Assembly (NCBI GenBank): GCA_943736015.1
Contig: OX031070.1
Location: 38,618,173-38,682,172, forward strand
Reading direction: 5' to 3'
Source of the DNA: Tridacna crocea
Lineage: Eukaryota; Mollusca; Bivalvia; Cardiida; Cardiidae
Length of the DNA: 64,000 bases
Shown here: positions 10,431 to 22,065 of the stretch, piece by piece
Layout: each line of letters opens with the position of its first letter
How positions within the stretch are numbered: the stretch's first letter is position 1
Translations under genes and position numbers: made by a program
The notes under the pieces: model-generated
Told to the model about the DNA's origin: nothing
The model's database searches: none
What the model saw: the letters and a program-made list of their open reading frames with translations, nothing else

Positions 10431-10659
10431 TTAACCCATTACCACACAATCCCTACTTTTGACGCCCCTGAGAAAGAGGCCTTTAGAAAACATTGTGGGA
10501 AAAGGAGAAAATGCTGGTAACCAGCATTTTCTCCTTTTCCCACAATGTTTTCTAACCTTCACAAAACCAATTTCAAATTTTCAGTCACTTTTATTTTGTT
10601 GTCTGCAAATGCTTTCAATTTGGACCAGTCTAAAATATTGTCGTTTGGTAATGGGTTAA
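10431..10659 (+). mobile_element. Family A palindromic TTAA MITE (reference copy)
   Basis: 229 bp. Ends TTAACCCATTACCACACAAT and TTGGTAATGGGTTAA. Left subterminal: CTACTTTTGACGCCCCTGAG. Central palindrome: GAAAACATTGTGGGAAAAGG..AATGCTGG, a GTAAC centre, then the exact complement. Right subterminal: TTGTCTGCAAATGCTTTCAA, TTTGGACCAGTCTAAAATAT. TTAA at both ends and CCC termini are typical of piggyBac-type elements. It is non-coding; short frames crossing it are translations of the palindrome. Confidence 0.92.
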
Positions 10660-10895
10660 CGCAACAAGTGCTACCGCAGAGCTAGAGAGACCGATATTGG
10701 AAAACTTTCAAAAAAAAGGTAACCCCCATCGTTTGTCTGCTATAATTGTCACATGGTTTCCTTTCGTCTGCTTACATTTGAGAAATCGTCTGTGTTGTGC
10801 CAACATTATTGTAGGATTACGCCATGGAATAAATAATTGGTGACTGTTGACTCAGAAGTCGGACATAGGTGGGTTTTAGATCTTTAGTTGCTAAC

Positions 10896-11135
10896 CTAAT
10901 CCTTTACCATATGATCCTGAGTTACAGTAACCTTGTGGACAAACTCTTTTGAAAATATTGTGAGGAAAAAGGAGAAAATGCTGGTGATCTGCATTTTCTC
11001 CTTTTCGCGACAATGTTTTCTGTGCTTTCAAAGACAATATCCACACTTTCATCAACCATTAATGAATAATGTATTGCCTTGAAAATGCTTTGAATTGGAA
11101 TAAGTCCAAAATTGTATATTTTGGTAAAGAGTTAA
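10896..11135 (+). mobile_element. Degraded family A MITE
   Basis: The left TTAA is mutated (CTAATCCTTTACC); the right end GGTAAAGAGTTAA is kept. Core AAGGAGAAAATGCTGGTGAT..GCATTTTCTCCTTTTCGCG has several mismatches. Confidence 0.75.
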
Positions 11136-11201
11136 AAAATCCGACTTCTTTCTTGATCCAAAAAGGATTGCCGATACAGTCAAATATTTTAGGACTAAGT
11201 A

Positions 11202-11255
11202 GTGGACGGTATGGGTCAAGATCAGACTGCACGTTCTGAGCAGTCTGACATTGGT
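11202..11255. repeat. Family C palindrome, degraded
   Basis: GATCAGACTGCACGTTCTGA then GCAGTCTGACATTGG; the right arm is shortened. Confidence 0.6.
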
Positions 11256-11735
11256 TTTAGCGGGCCGCAATAACTGATAAATCTTTCAAATCATATGACT
11301 TTGTTTTTTAGTTACAATAGTATGGTTTGATTGCAAACGAAGATAAGTTACAGAATAGTTTAGATGACGGGTTTTTTTCTATCTTTGTTACATTACATCT
11401 TCTTTTTCCTCATTTTCTTCTTCTCTCTCCTTCTATTGCAATCAATATGTTCCGTAACGGTACTGCTGTTGGCATACTTGGAATATACTCGAAATGTGTC
11501 CCTTACCTAATCCGTTAAAGATTTATATATAACCGTTAATGAAAAGATGAAGTAAAACTTTGTAGTTTATGGCTAAGAACATTCTGTAGTCTCAAGATTA
11601 TTTTTTTTTTTCAAAGTTTCAAAGGAAAGCTATTGTTTTAACTGTAAAATCAAATGGTTTAGCGAAATCAAAATTGTTTCAGTTTATTATTCATAATCAG
11701 AATAAAATGCCGTCCAAATAATCCCGTGTTTTACC
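11256..11735. other. Non-coding, no recognised feature
   Basis: T-rich; only short open frames. Confidence 0.3.
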
Positions 11736-11910
11736 GAGCTTGAGAAAGCGGAATTTTGAAAGCAATGCTGAAAAAGAAGAAAATGCTAATAAGTAGCATT
11801 TTCTACTTTCCCAACAATGTTGTCTGCCCCTCCAAAGACGAATTAATTCATGTTAGACAAACTTAATGTCCTACAAGTTCCCTCAATTAGGACAAGTCTA
11901 ACAGTTATTT
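11736..11910 (+). mobile_element. Degraded family A MITE
   Basis: GAAGAAAATGCTAATAAGTA / TAGCATTTTCTACTTTCCCA is a recognisable but eroded palindrome, followed by the right subterminal GGACAAGTCTAACAG. Confidence 0.55.
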
Positions 11911-12220
11911 GCCAAGTGAAGAATACTCTACTCTACTCTACCTTGAAATACAAGGAAAAACGCATTCAAGTTGACGAAAAAGTTCGAATTTTCAGCATGG
12001 ATTCGAAGTTTCAATCAATTCATAAAAATTCTATGTCTTCATACAAAAAAGTTATATACATTTTTATTCTTATTATTGGAGCTACAGTAATTTTGTATTC
12101 GAAACCATTGTTCAAGCCATTTATATATACTGAATTACTAAGATTGCCAGTTCTGTAATGAAATGCTCGTGTCAGGAATTTATACACTTACAGTTCTTGT
12201 TTCAGCAATACAATAATAAA

Positions 12221-12483
12221 TGGAGTGCAACACGCGAAAAGGTGCATTCGGACATTTGCTTAAAGTGTCGTCCCGGATTAGCCTGCGCAGTCCGCGCAGG
12301 CTAATCCGAGACGGCACTTTACGACTACATTAGATTTTGTGCTACAGTAGACTTGTGTTAAACAGAAAATCACATAAAATCGAAAAGTGTCGTTTCGGAT
12401 TAACCTGTGCGGACTGCACATGCTGATCCGAGACGACACTTTACGCAAATGTCCGAATGACCCTTTTCGCGTGTTGCACTCCA
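12221..12483. mobile_element. Family D double-hairpin MITE (best copy)
   Basis: 263 bp. Ends TGGAGTGCAACACGCGAAAA and its complement TTTTCGCGTGTTGCACTCCA are almost perfect inverted repeats. Hairpin 1 (12263-12320) and hairpin 2 (12385-12445) are both of the CCGGATTAGCCTGCGCAGTC type. No coding capacity; flanks are AT-rich. Confidence 0.88.
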
Positions 12484-12599
12484 ATTATAATAACTTTAAT
12501 AACCCTGTTCCTTTTACAAAAAACAAGAGGTAAATGACTAAATGTACATGGAAAAACAAGTTAACGAGGCACAAAATTGATTTGAACAAACATATTTCG

Positions 12600-13105
12600 A
12601 GCCATTCAAGCCATTGGTATACTGAGATGCTTTTTGTGTACTTAAATGCTCGTCCATGCCATTTGTAAAATGAAGTGACCGTTAAAAGCATTTTATACTG
12701 AAATACTCAATTTATTTTGTATACCGAGATGCTCTTTTAAGCTAGTTTCATATTGAAATGCTCGTTTTAGCTATTTGTATATTAAAATGCTCGTTTAAGT
12801 TATTGGTATATTGAAATGCTCGTTTAAGCTATTTTATATTGAAATGCTGGTTTAAGCTATTTTGGTATTGAAATGCTCGTTTAACCTATTTGTATGTTGA
12901 AATGCTCATTTTAGCTATTTGTATGTTTAAATGCTCGCTTAAGCTATTTTATGTTGAAATGCTCGTTTAAGCTATTTTTATATTGAAATTTTCGTTTAAA
13001 TCATTTTTATGCAGAAATGCTCGTTTATTTTTTTTTTAATATATTGAAATGCTCCCTTAAGCTATTTGTAGAGTGAAATGCGCGTTAAAGCTATTTGTAT
13101 ACTCT
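12600..13105 (+). repeat. Minisatellite, ~26-27 bp unit, about 17 copies
   Basis: Unit roughly TATTGAAATGCTCGTTTAAG then CTATTTG. It is regular from 12760 to 13100 and more diverged before that (GAGATGCTTTTTGTGTAC, GAAATACTCAATTTATTTTG). Confidence 0.88.
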
Positions 13106-13254
13106 TCTGCATTCTGTCTTTGCAATTTGATTGATCTATTCTGAAGTTTTGCGTCCTTTTATAACTAAAGAAAGAAAGAAACAAAAAACACAAACAAACA
13201 GCTCAGACCACCTTTCTATAATTATATCAATGAAAAGGCAGCTTAATACATTTG

Positions 13255-13325
13255 CAAAATTGTATCGCCCTATGTCAGCCTGCGCACTCCGCGCACGCTG
13301 ACATGGGTCGAAACTTTTTGCTATG
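13255..13325. repeat. Family E hairpin
   Basis: TGTCAGCCTGCGCACTCCGC..GCACGCTGACATGGGTCGAA: a CG-rich stem followed by CTTTTTGCTATG. It shares the TGACATGGGTCGAWACTTTT signature with 25660-25790. Confidence 0.7.
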
Positions 13326-14903
13326 AGTAAATTCTATGCATGTGAAAGGACCGATCTAAGTTGCGATTTAGCCGATTGTTACGCAAAAGAAATTTGAAGG
13401 ATCCACAGCTCTATGGTGATTTGCCTAGTAAAAAGCATCATGGAGATCCTTTTGGCCAGAGCATATTTGAACTGTGATAGACATCTAGAGATCAGAGTAA
13501 GCAAGACACAGACGTTTCTCGGCTTAGTTTACGAGTCATTCTCAGGATATCAGCATTATTATTCATTTTTCCGAAAGTACATCCATAAACCCTGAAAATC
13601 CATAAAAACATTATCAGCTGTAGGGTGGACTTGGAAACTGGTTCACGGCTGTGGTCAATCATGTCGGCCCGCCCGTAATAGGTGAATTACATATTCTTTT
13701 CTTACTTTACTGGGGCTATAAAGATTGTATAATTTCATCTTTTTTCTTTTCCGAGTACAAAAAATGTAATGCGACTGATTTATGGTAATGAATTGTAAAT
13801 CGAAAAGCGGACGAGGTAGATTAAAGATCAGACTGCATGTTCTTGATCTACTCCGGTCAAGAGCGACAAACCTTGCTCTTTGCGGTGGAAGGGTTAATTA
13901 TTTTTAAAGTTAACTAAGGGTCGCCACGAGCTCTAGACGCATATCTATATTTGCATTGTTTGCCCTCATTACGTCCTGGGCACTAATGATTTCTCGCCAT
14001 AATTTATACACACATCGGATAATTTAATCCCCTCTTATCGCATCTTTCAACTTGAAGACATATTTAAGAAAAAATTTGAAAAAAAAAAAGAAAGCACGAA
14101 AATAAGTTTAGTATACGAGTTACGATATAATACAGTCCTGAGAATAAATGTATTTTTGAACTGGTCCTGGTTTCTCAAGATAACTTAGGTTTTTGTCCAA
14201 ATCCGTTAACGTTATTAACAATTTCTGAATAAAAGTCTGTTTACTGAGTTAAGACCGTGTAATTTGATGAGCTGAGCCTGGGACACTGTGTCAGCTACTC
14301 AGCCAAGGACTTGAGAATGTTACTAAAGTCCGTTAATATTAGTAACATTCCTCCCATAAAATTATAGTTAAAAGAATTCAGTTTTAGTCAGAAAAAGATT
14401 TTCGCAGAATAAAAAACTTAAGCTTTGTTTTTTTGTTTTTTATTTGGGGTGGGGGGGGGGTTAATGTTTAAAACACTTCCTTATCAACAACCACTTTTTT
14501 TAAATTAAGATGACTTAAATTGCCAAGTGAATTGTTGGTGTTTTATACAAAAGAAAGAGGAAGCATGCAGAGAGATTCATTGCATACCTATACAAACTTT
14601 CTGATAGATCAGAAAGATCGCTTAAAGAGAAAGAGACAGAGACAAACAAGGGCAGACTGAAAGAGATTTAGAAGGACAAATATTAAAACAATTTATTATA
14701 TAATGTCATAGTATCAAAACATCAATATCTGGTGGTTAAAGCAATGCAGTCTGAAATCTTAGAACGAAAATGATGAAAACTATTCAAAACACAATTTTGA
14801 GAGCGAAATAGTTTATGCAGGAAAGCACTGAGCTGACATTTTATGAAATAGAAAACAAAGTAATGGAAACAAAGCTTATTATAACATTTTCTCGAATATT
14901 TAT
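13326..14903. other. Non-coding, no clear feature
   Basis: Contains a short piece similar to the 106-bp tandem unit at 62679 (GGACTTGGAAACTGGTTCAC, 13628-13647) and half of a family C palindrome (AGATCAGACTGCATGTTCT, 13825-13843). There is also a G homopolymer near 14450. No supported exon. Confidence 0.35.
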
Positions 14904-15135
14904 TTAACCCATTACCACAAAGTCCCTACTTTTGACGACCCTGAGAAAGATGCCTGTAAAAAACATTGTGGGAAAAGAGAAAATGTTGGTAACCAGCATT
15001 TTCTCCTTTTCCCACAATGTTTTCTACCCTTCACAAAAACAAATTTATTATTTTTTTCAGTCACTTTTATTTTGTCGTGTGCAAATGCTTTTGATTTGGA
15101 CAAGCTTAAAATAGTGTCGTTTAGTAATGAGTTAA
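14904..15135 (+). mobile_element. Family A palindromic TTAA MITE
   Basis: TTAACCCATTACCACAAAG to GTAATGAGTTAA. Palindrome AAATGTTGGTAACCAGCATTTT is near-perfect; one arm has lost two bases. A SINE copy begins three bases after its right TTAA. Confidence 0.88.
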
Positions 15136-15138
15136 AGT

Positions 15139-15332
15139 TGGTTGGATGGTTGTATTGGTGCTTAACGCCACGTTAACAGCTAAGGTCATACCATGGCGGT
15201 CGGTGACGCACATGTTTTTTCTGGCTTTCTCATACCGGTACTTACACTACTTTCTTTCCAAAGCCACCGACTACTTTTCTCACATGCTTCAGCAGAGGTG
15301 AGAGGCGAGGATACGCCGGAAAGAAAGTTCCC
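15139..15332 (-). mobile_element. SINE-1, 5'-truncated copy, 11-bp target duplication
   Basis: TGAGTTAAAGT flanks it (15128-15138 and 15333-15343). The body matches 40766-41036 (ACAGCTAAGGTCATACCATG, CACTACTTTCTTTCCAAAGC), but it stops before the tRNA-like head. 5' truncation is typical of LINE-driven retroposition. The target included the TTAA end of the preceding MITE. Confidence 0.8.
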
Positions 15333-15599
15333 TGAGTTAAAGTAATAATAATTATGTTATTTATAGTTGAGACGTGATCTGGCAAAAGGGAGGTAAATGC
15401 ATGTGCACGATGCATAATAGCAAGTTAAGTCATCACATAATTCTGAATACATAACCTCTATTTTGAATAACAGCTGATAGAATATTCAGGCAGAGTGATC
15501 TTTGGACATGCAGAAAATTTACCAAGAGAAAGAAGCAAAAAGTATCGACTCAGGTCGATATTTCACGGAAAAACAAAGAAGTATAGTAATATAGTATTT

Positions 15600-15655
15600 A
15601 TGTAGCGTTTCTACACCCCTCCCCCTTTTTTTTTTTGGTGGGGGGGGAGGAGACC
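15600..15655. repeat. Low-complexity C/T/G tract
   Basis: CCCCTCCCCCTTTTTTTTTT followed by GGTGGGGGGGGAGG; simple sequence that can form a small hairpin. Confidence 0.7.
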
Positions 15656-15769
15656 TTGGAACCTTACTGTACATCAAAATCCAATATAGTTGTTTTCGGT
15701 AATTAACCGTGGCATACCCATTTCGCATAACAACGCATTGCAATATTATGTAAAGCGCGAGAAATGTAG

Positions 15770-15962
15770 GGTAAATTACATGTACGTCATATTTCCACCT
15801 GGTTGAGTGGCATGCGAATTTTACCTAGGTAACGAACGGGAACAACCTGTTTCCGCCTACAATTGAAGAGTCAGAAAATAGAATCAGTATTTTTTCACCG
15901 ATCGTAAACCGAAAAATATATTACCGTTATTTCTCAATAAACTTCCGAATAGCCAATAAATT
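15770..15962 (+). repeat. Family R dispersed repeat
   Basis: TCATATTTCCACCTGGTTGA, CAATTGAAGAGTCAGAAAAT and TTTTCACCGATCGTAAACC match 23440-23616 on the same strand and 22066-22255 on the other. No ends defined. Confidence 0.6.
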
Positions 15963-16572
15963 GGGGTAAGGAACAATGGCCACCCCCTCCTCCACCACTC
16001 CCCCCCCCCTCCCCGCCAATATTTCCAGCTATGTACGAAATCGACTGAGGTAACAGGTTCGGCGATATCCGATGTTCCATATTTAGATATTAACTCTCGT
16101 TATGTAACTTTTAGGCATTTGCCATTCGACCTGTATGTTTATGTATACTTCTACTGGTCGAAATAACACGTTTTGTTATCCTGGCAGTTATCATATGATT
16201 GATAACAGAAAGAACAACAGTGATCAACCATTAGGAGAAAATATTCGATCTGGTATTATCATTTTCTACGTTCATAGTAGGTGTTTTAGTTCCCCTATTG
16301 TACTGTAAAAGATTGCATGCGGTACAAATTCGCTAAAAAAGAAACAAATGGAATCGAAACATCCCTAAATTACGAGTGTTAAGAAAGTTTCTGTGCATTT
16401 TATGATATCCTGTCAAACAGAATTATGTCAGTAAGCTGCACACAGAACATGAAATGAACATAACGGTATATGTAGACACGCCACATGTGTCTACTTGGTG
16501 TAATCAAATGCTAGTCTTGCAGACGTACATCTAGGTAATGTACATTTCATTTCCTGTTGCTTAGTCTCCAAG

Positions 16573-16915
16573 TATCTTAAGGTAAGACCTGTGTAATGGA
16601 AAACAGGTATTTCCACTAAAATACCACCCAGCAAAATTAGCTATAATTAAAAATGAGTATTATTGAACTACTTCCTTCTTTGAATTATCATTTATAAATC
16701 TAAAACCACTATATTTTCAATTCAAAAAGAGATAATAATTACCTCCCTTTTCAGTAAACTAACATAAGTATCAAAAATTAATTTCAAGATAGACATAAAC
16801 GGAATTTCTGATCCGTTCGAAATGTGCAAAAATATTATTTCTGCATAAATCCATATTTATCCTCATTTATCAATCGATTAGAATTTTCACCGGAAGTGCA
16901 TTACACAGGTCATAC
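16573..16915 (+). repeat. Family M dispersed repeat
   Basis: Blocks AAAATGAGTATTATTGAACT, AATTATCATTTATAAATCTA, AATAATTACCTCCCTTTTC and TTTCTGATCCGTTCGAAATG recur at 24318-25395, 26567-26885, 45806-46000 and 57898-58440. No coding potential. Confidence 0.7.
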
Positions 16916-18479
16916 CATAACCACTAGCTGCCGAATGTAAATAAAGCAGAGGTCGAATTGCAGGCGAAGTTGAAGATAGAACATGTGTAAACTTATTTAT
17001 GTTTTGTAAAGAAGATACATCGTCGATTGTACAACTTTGTTATAACAAATATACTGTTTCACATAGATCAAAACGAGCAAAGGAATACAACAGCAAATGA
17101 AAATAAGAATGAAATTATCTAAGTATCTGAAATCACTTCATCTTTGATTGAAATATATAAATTTTTAACACATAAACATATAAGCTCAATGGACATAACA
17201 ATTAATTACAAAGCATTCAATGTATATGACATGAAATACTGTTTTGGCGTAAGTAGAAAGAGGAAATTTAAGAATACGATGCAATTAGTTAAGTCGGTAA
17301 TTTACGAATTAATTCTTAATTATAATTGCCATTTGTTTGGCAAAAAGCAACACGTCTTTAAGGAAGTGAGCAATGCTACACAATGTTTTCTCATCTTTGA
17401 ATTGAAATTGTTTGCATAGTTTATACATTTAAGTTTTTCTGATGCTGTTTTTTTTTCTTTTAGTTTTCACAAAACTTGGGCATACACATATAAAATGATA
17501 CATAATATTATTTTCTAATTGATTTAAATCACAAAACACGCAACACCTCTCGATTCTTAGGACTATATTTTGGCCATATCTACCTGTGTAATCGTTAAAG
17601 GATGGGCAGACAGTCTAATTTTGGTTCTGTAAAGTCTTAACAATTTAAAAATTCACTTAATGCTAGCTAAAGATATATGTTTTATTTATTTATTTATTTT
17701 TTTTTTTTTTATTATTTCTTTTTTTTTTATTATTATTTTTTTTTTTCATTATCATGAGTCTGATAATGTATTTTAGTGTATTTGGTCAAAATACAATTTC
17801 TAGTAGGAAAATGTTTTGTAAAACTAGAATAAATGTTGTCAAAGACATCGACTGCCAAGAAACTGCCCAACAAACCAATTGATTCAGCCAATCAAAAGTT
17901 GTATTAAATTCTAAATCTAGAATAAGACCGACAGAAAGAAGGAAATACTTTTAACAGACTTGTACAACGGTCATCGTCATCATTACAAAATTATCAATAA
18001 AGATATATAAATGTAACTGTTTAATAGTAAGAATGATACTATGAAACTAAACCGTGTCGGTGAATACAGGCCCTGCTCTCCGGTGAGACTCATTTCCAAA
18101 TTGGGAAACAGCAATGCCTCTATTAGCGTTCATGTGAACGTATTACAGAAGTGGGCATCGTTTGAAATGCATGCCTTTAAACGAAGGGAGCATGATGATT
18201 TGGGGATGAATTACTGGAACTCTCTCGGCAGTAGTAAATGCAAAATACTCCCATAAAATGAAAACGTGACCATAAAACAACTGATAAAATTTTGGATGAA
18301 GATTGATTATTATTTTGTTTAGTTAGTTCTGATGAAATAAATAATGCAGTATTACAACGTATACGTACTCACTAGGATCTTTATAATGTTGAACAAATCG
18401 ATTTTATCATCAGTAATATTTTCATCTTTAGATCTAGGTATAGCTAATCTAACTCTCAATCTGGACAAAAAAGAATCGG
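16916..18479. other. Non-coding, no recognised repeat
   Basis: AT-rich, with a T-rich low-complexity tract at 17683-17746. The 91-codon frame at 17144-17419 is K/N/I-rich without domain or splice support; I do not call it. Confidence 0.3.
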
Positions 18480-18531
18480 GTACCAGCGACAAATCTATTG
18501 TGTCAGGTACCAGCGACAAATCTATTGTGTA
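18480..18531 (+). repeat. 26-bp unit in two perfect tandem copies
   Basis: GGTACCAGCGACAAATCTAT followed by TGTGT(C), twice in a row. Confidence 0.85.
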
Positions 18532-19180
18532 ATTTCTACAGTAAGTGATTTTCTGTAAAGTTCTCTTGTTCTATGTATACTAAAGCCATTTGTACATTGG
18601 TCTCTGCATCATAGGATATCGCCCGGCGTCTCACGCAAACAGCGATAAAAGTGGAAATACAGATGATCTGATTTGGACGTATTCACTCAGTTTGATAGGT
18701 CTGCAAATAGCATCTTGACATGAAACCTCGATGCATATGGAATCACCTTCTATATACTGGTAAGGTCTTTATTATGTTATATCACTCTGATTTCTTTCTG
18801 GCTTACGGAACCCACTTCCCGCCATCAAACAGGGTATTTCACTGAGAGATTTATCACTTTACTGCCTCTATAGAAATCAAACATTAGGACTGATATCTAG
18901 CAGGAAACTTAGTTTGGTCAAATACAGACAACTCAATATGCAGCTATCTAAAATGCAGCAGTCCTGAGATATTTACAATTCAAAAACAAAATACTTTTTA
19001 AAAAAGGTACTATTTGTAAAAAGCTACATTGCTTTAAGACGTGCATCGTTTGAAATTTTTTACTTTTACATATAAAATGCCTGAAAATTGAACTTACAAA
19101 TGAATACTATGTAATCACATCCCTTCAAGGCATATTCCATTGGAATTACGATATCCTTATTTCTTTTTTGGTATTATACT
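18532..19180. other. Non-coding, no recognised feature
   Basis: No repeat or exon that I can support. Confidence 0.3.
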
Positions 19181-19722
19181 ATTTGAAGTACATTGTCTAT
19201 TGCTTGGAGACATAATCAATTTAAGATATATAACTTTCTGACGCACGTGGCTTAAGATATATTACTATAAATACCATTTGAAATATTTGTCACCATTTGG
19301 CGTGAAATATTTGTCGCCATTTGGCGTGAAATATTTATCGCCATTTGGCGCTTTGAAAAATACTGCTTTGATTCTTTTTTAAAGATTTCCTTCGGATATA
19401 CATGTTTTCTACCTAAATCATATTATTTGGAGATAGATACATGTAGTATTCAGACCATACTTCCTTGAGATGTTAACTGTGTGAACTATATTACTTTGAG
19501 AAATAAGTATATCATTAAGATATAAAGTTTGGATCTGACCTTTTAGATTATATACCTTTCTAAAATTAAACCGTTCAAAATATATTAAGATATACACTGT
19601 GTAAAGTATACTTTTCTTAGATATACGTGTAGACTAATTGAAATATATTGCTATGTGCTACATACGCTAATTTAGAATAAACAATTCAACATTATATTAA
19701 CCCAGGGTGTATCTAGTTTAAA
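19181..19722. repeat. Loose AT-rich repeat region with a 26-bp triplet
   Basis: At 19275-19352 GAAATATTTGTCGCCATTTG then GCGT occurs three times in tandem. Around it the phrase AAGATATA..TTACTTTGAG returns irregularly (19221, 19480, 19518, 19580, 19940), probably a decayed tandem array. Confidence 0.6.
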
Positions 19723-19905
19723 CAAGAGCTGTCACTGAATGTGACTTAATACCCCTGCCGGCGTTTTGATAGAAACGGACAATTATTAGTGTTTCGTACA
19801 CAGACGGACACACGTACGGACACACATACAGACACACGGACGGAAACACAGGCTGATTCCAGTATACCCCCGAAAACACTTGTTTTGCGCAGGTATAAAC
19901 ATACT
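19723..19905 (+). repeat. Dispersed repeat with GACACAC/GACGGA tract
   Basis: Starts TTAAACAAGAGCTGTCACTG, contains ACAGACGGACACACGTACGG, ends CACTTGTTTTGCGCAGGTAT. Inverted hints AACAAG / CTTGTT. The minus-strand frame across it is simple VSVCVSVRVS coding of the tract, not a gene. Confidence 0.6.
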
Positions 19906-20689
19906 ATTTTATGGTACATGCTGTTCAAAATTCAAGACATATTACTTTGAGGTATAAACTGTTAAAATTATTATTATTAGCATCATTTTCACCATTATTA
20001 TGATTACGACGATATTGATGTTCAAATATAATCATGTGTGTTCTATCCTTCGGCGGATGAGTTCAAAGGATTCAACATTTCACCATTTCATCTGCAAATG
20101 GTTTCAGATGACAAGAGTAAAATTTCATCGTATGGTAAGATACAAGGCACAAAAATGATAGCGTAGTTTTTCATATCAGTTTGGCGGAATTATTGGCATC
20201 AATAATGTGTCATATACAGTCCTATGAGATATTTAGGCTATCGTTATTTGTTCAACGTTTCGTCTGTTTTTGTTATTTCATTTTCTAACTTAAGGGAGCT
20301 ACACGGTGTATATCTAACCAGTCATTTTAGGTTCGGTCTGTCGGTAGTTGTTGAAATAGAGGCACTAGGGCTCAGCTGTATTTATATTTAGAAATGAGTT
20401 GTACTCTGCTAAAAAGGGGTTGAATTTATCTCCAAAAAGAACAGACCCAGGTCAGACATGGTGTTAGCTTGGTGTTAGCTGTGACAACATCCCGACGATT
20501 TTGTAGAAAACAACAAGATGAAATACGCGAATATGTTTTAATACAGAAAAAAAAGGAATCAATCTGTCAGGGCCTTGGTTGTCCAACAAGTAGTGTACGT
20601 TTAACTCTGTAATATACGATAAAATTTTAGACTAGGTCAAATCAAAAGCATTTGTAGATTCAGTGTGGTTTAAATGCCGAGATAAGTCT

Positions 20690-20766
20690 TTAAAAGAAAA
20701 CAATCATCGCGTGAAAGGGAAAGAATGTTTGGTACCAGCATCCTTTTCTTTCTCTCCAATGTTTTT
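20690..20766. mobile_element. Degraded family A core abutting the next copy
   Basis: GAAAACAATCATCGCGTGAA..TTTGGTACCAGCATCC..CCAATGTTTTTTAACCC: an eroded palindrome whose right edge is the TTAA of the element at 20766. Confidence 0.6.
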
Positions 20767-20994
20767 TAACCCTTTCCCAAATGACAAACTTTTGGACCAG
20801 ACCAAATTGAAAGCATTTGCAGACGACAAATCAAGTCTTGCTGAAAAGATGATTTCTGTCTATGATAGGGTAGAAAACATTGTGGGAAAAAGAGAAAATG
20901 CTGGTTACCAGCATTTTCTCCTTTTCCCACAATGTTTTCAAAAGGTTACTATTCCAGACCCGTAAAAACCAGGGATTGTTTGGGAAAGGGTTAA
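20766..20994 (-). mobile_element. Family A palindromic TTAA MITE
   Basis: TTAACCCTTTCCCAAATGAC to GGGAAAGGGTTAA. Central GAAAATGCTGGTTACCAGCATTTTC with full arms. Confidence 0.9.
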
Positions 20995-21046
20995 GAAAGA
21001 CTCCCCTTCTCTGCGTCGTTATAACAAGGCACTGCTTGGTAAGAAG

Positions 21047-21180
21047 TTTTACCCTTTTCCCAATAATCCCGCTTTTTTTACGACTCCAACGAGAATGAGG
21101 TCTCTGGAGAAAAAAAATGATGGAAAAGGAGTAAATGCTTATATAATTAGCATTTACTACTTTTCCATCGTTTTTTTACA
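21047..21180 (+). mobile_element. Degraded family A-like element with altered core
   Basis: TTTTACCCTTTTCCCAATAA.., TTTACGACTCCAACGAGAAT, then a palindrome GATGGAAAAGGAGTAAATGC / GCATTTACTACTTTTCCATC with a TTATATAATTA centre. The core sequence differs from all others here. Confidence 0.6.
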
Positions 21181-21314
21181 ATCATTTCCATAAACAATAT
21201 GAATAAACATCAACTGATACACATTGTAAATTTTATCATCAAATAGTTAATAAAATTTGTAGCCGTACTAGTGGCTTTTTAACATTTTACATTGCTGTTC
21301 GTTATTTCTTTCAG

Positions 21315-21583
21315 GAATGATCTGAAAAAGGTCCAGAGGACTGCCTACTCAATGTTGTTAACCATTGAAAAATGATAAAACTACAACAACCAGAGGTCAA
21401 ACCATTGACAAAGAAGCGGAGACGTGCCCTTATCGAAGACATTGAATCAACAACGAAGTGTAAATAAGGAAGGTCCCTGCAATTTGTATTCATGACGCGC
21501 CATTAAAATGTCTTTATAGGGCTATAGATATAAACAGAATTCACACCGCTTGTAAGGAAATCGTCTCATTATTACAGGAAAGC
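21315..21583 (+). promoter_or_regulatory. Probable 5' UTR / upstream splice-acceptor region of the GluN2-like gene
   Basis: A pyrimidine-rich acceptor (GTTCGTTATTTCTTTCAG) ends at 21314 and a second, weaker one (CTCATTATTACAG) ends at 21577, seven bases before the ATG. Either could join an upstream non-coding exon to the start-codon exon. The stretch contains no recognised repeat, unlike its surroundings, which fits transcribed exon sequence. No promoter can be pointed to with confidence. Confidence 0.35.
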
Positions 21584-21973
21584 ATGGCCGCATTAATATC
21601 TCCGGGAGTATTAATCTTCTACGGATTAGCATTTCTCTTCCCATATTGCCTATCAGAGGACGTTCGCTTGCAAATTATTTCACCGAGTAATGACATCATC
21701 CAAGGTCAACAATATCGGTTGTCAAGGAGTGAAAGCGTGCGTGGATACGACCTTGACCTTTATCCAGACATAACTTTTACCTCGGGCGAAAAGCCCACCC
21801 CGGAAGAAATCCTCAACCTTTTTTGTGATACAGTTTTTCCAATGAATGTTAGCGTTTTGATGAATATTAATCTTCAAGAAAGTACCGTGTTTTCGGATTA
21901 TATCCTGAGTCTAGCTGAACGCCTTGGGTACCCAGTTATCAGCTGGAACCCACTATACAGGGGAACAATGGAA
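21584..21973 (+). CDS. GRIN2: NMDA receptor GluN2-class subunit, coding exon 1 (signal peptide and start of amino-terminal domain)
   Basis: First coding exon, 130 codons. The ATG has A at -3 and G at +4. Residues 1-24 form a signal peptide (hydrophobic core LIFYGLAFLFPY, likely cut after CLS). The rest begins the LIVBP-like amino-terminal domain. Cys81 in the NLFCDTVFP segment matches the conserved first cysteine of GluN2 domains (ICDL motif), and N88-V-S is a glycosylation sequon. The exon ends ...RGTME followed by a strong donor GTAAGT at 21974 (phase 0). Exon 2 continues exactly where vertebrate GluN2 continues. In the family this domain binds allosteric modulators and sets assembly and gating of the postsynaptic Ca2+ channel. 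A splice acceptor could lie just upstream (AG at 21576-21577, or the better pyrimidine-rich one ending 21314), so a separate 5' UTR exon is likely. The GluN2 assignment rests on all four exons together. Confidence 0.85.
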
Positions 21974-22065
21974 GTAAGTAGAAACTTGTTTTTATCACTT
22001 ACCACCCTCATGTCTAGTGTAACATACCCATTACGAATTTTCTTTATTTAATGCTTTCCGATAGG

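Noticed and set aside
12600..13105. CRISPR array
   Set aside because: Units of ~27 bp are contiguous without unique spacers, the genome is eukaryotic and no cas gene is present. It is a minisatellite.
17144..17419. 91-codon + strand frame
   Set aside because: Composition follows the AT-rich background (K, N, I, Y, F), with no domain and no flanking splice signals.
19746..19928. Frame encoding VSVCVSVRVSVCV
   Set aside because: Low-complexity GACACACGGACG tract of a dispersed repeat.
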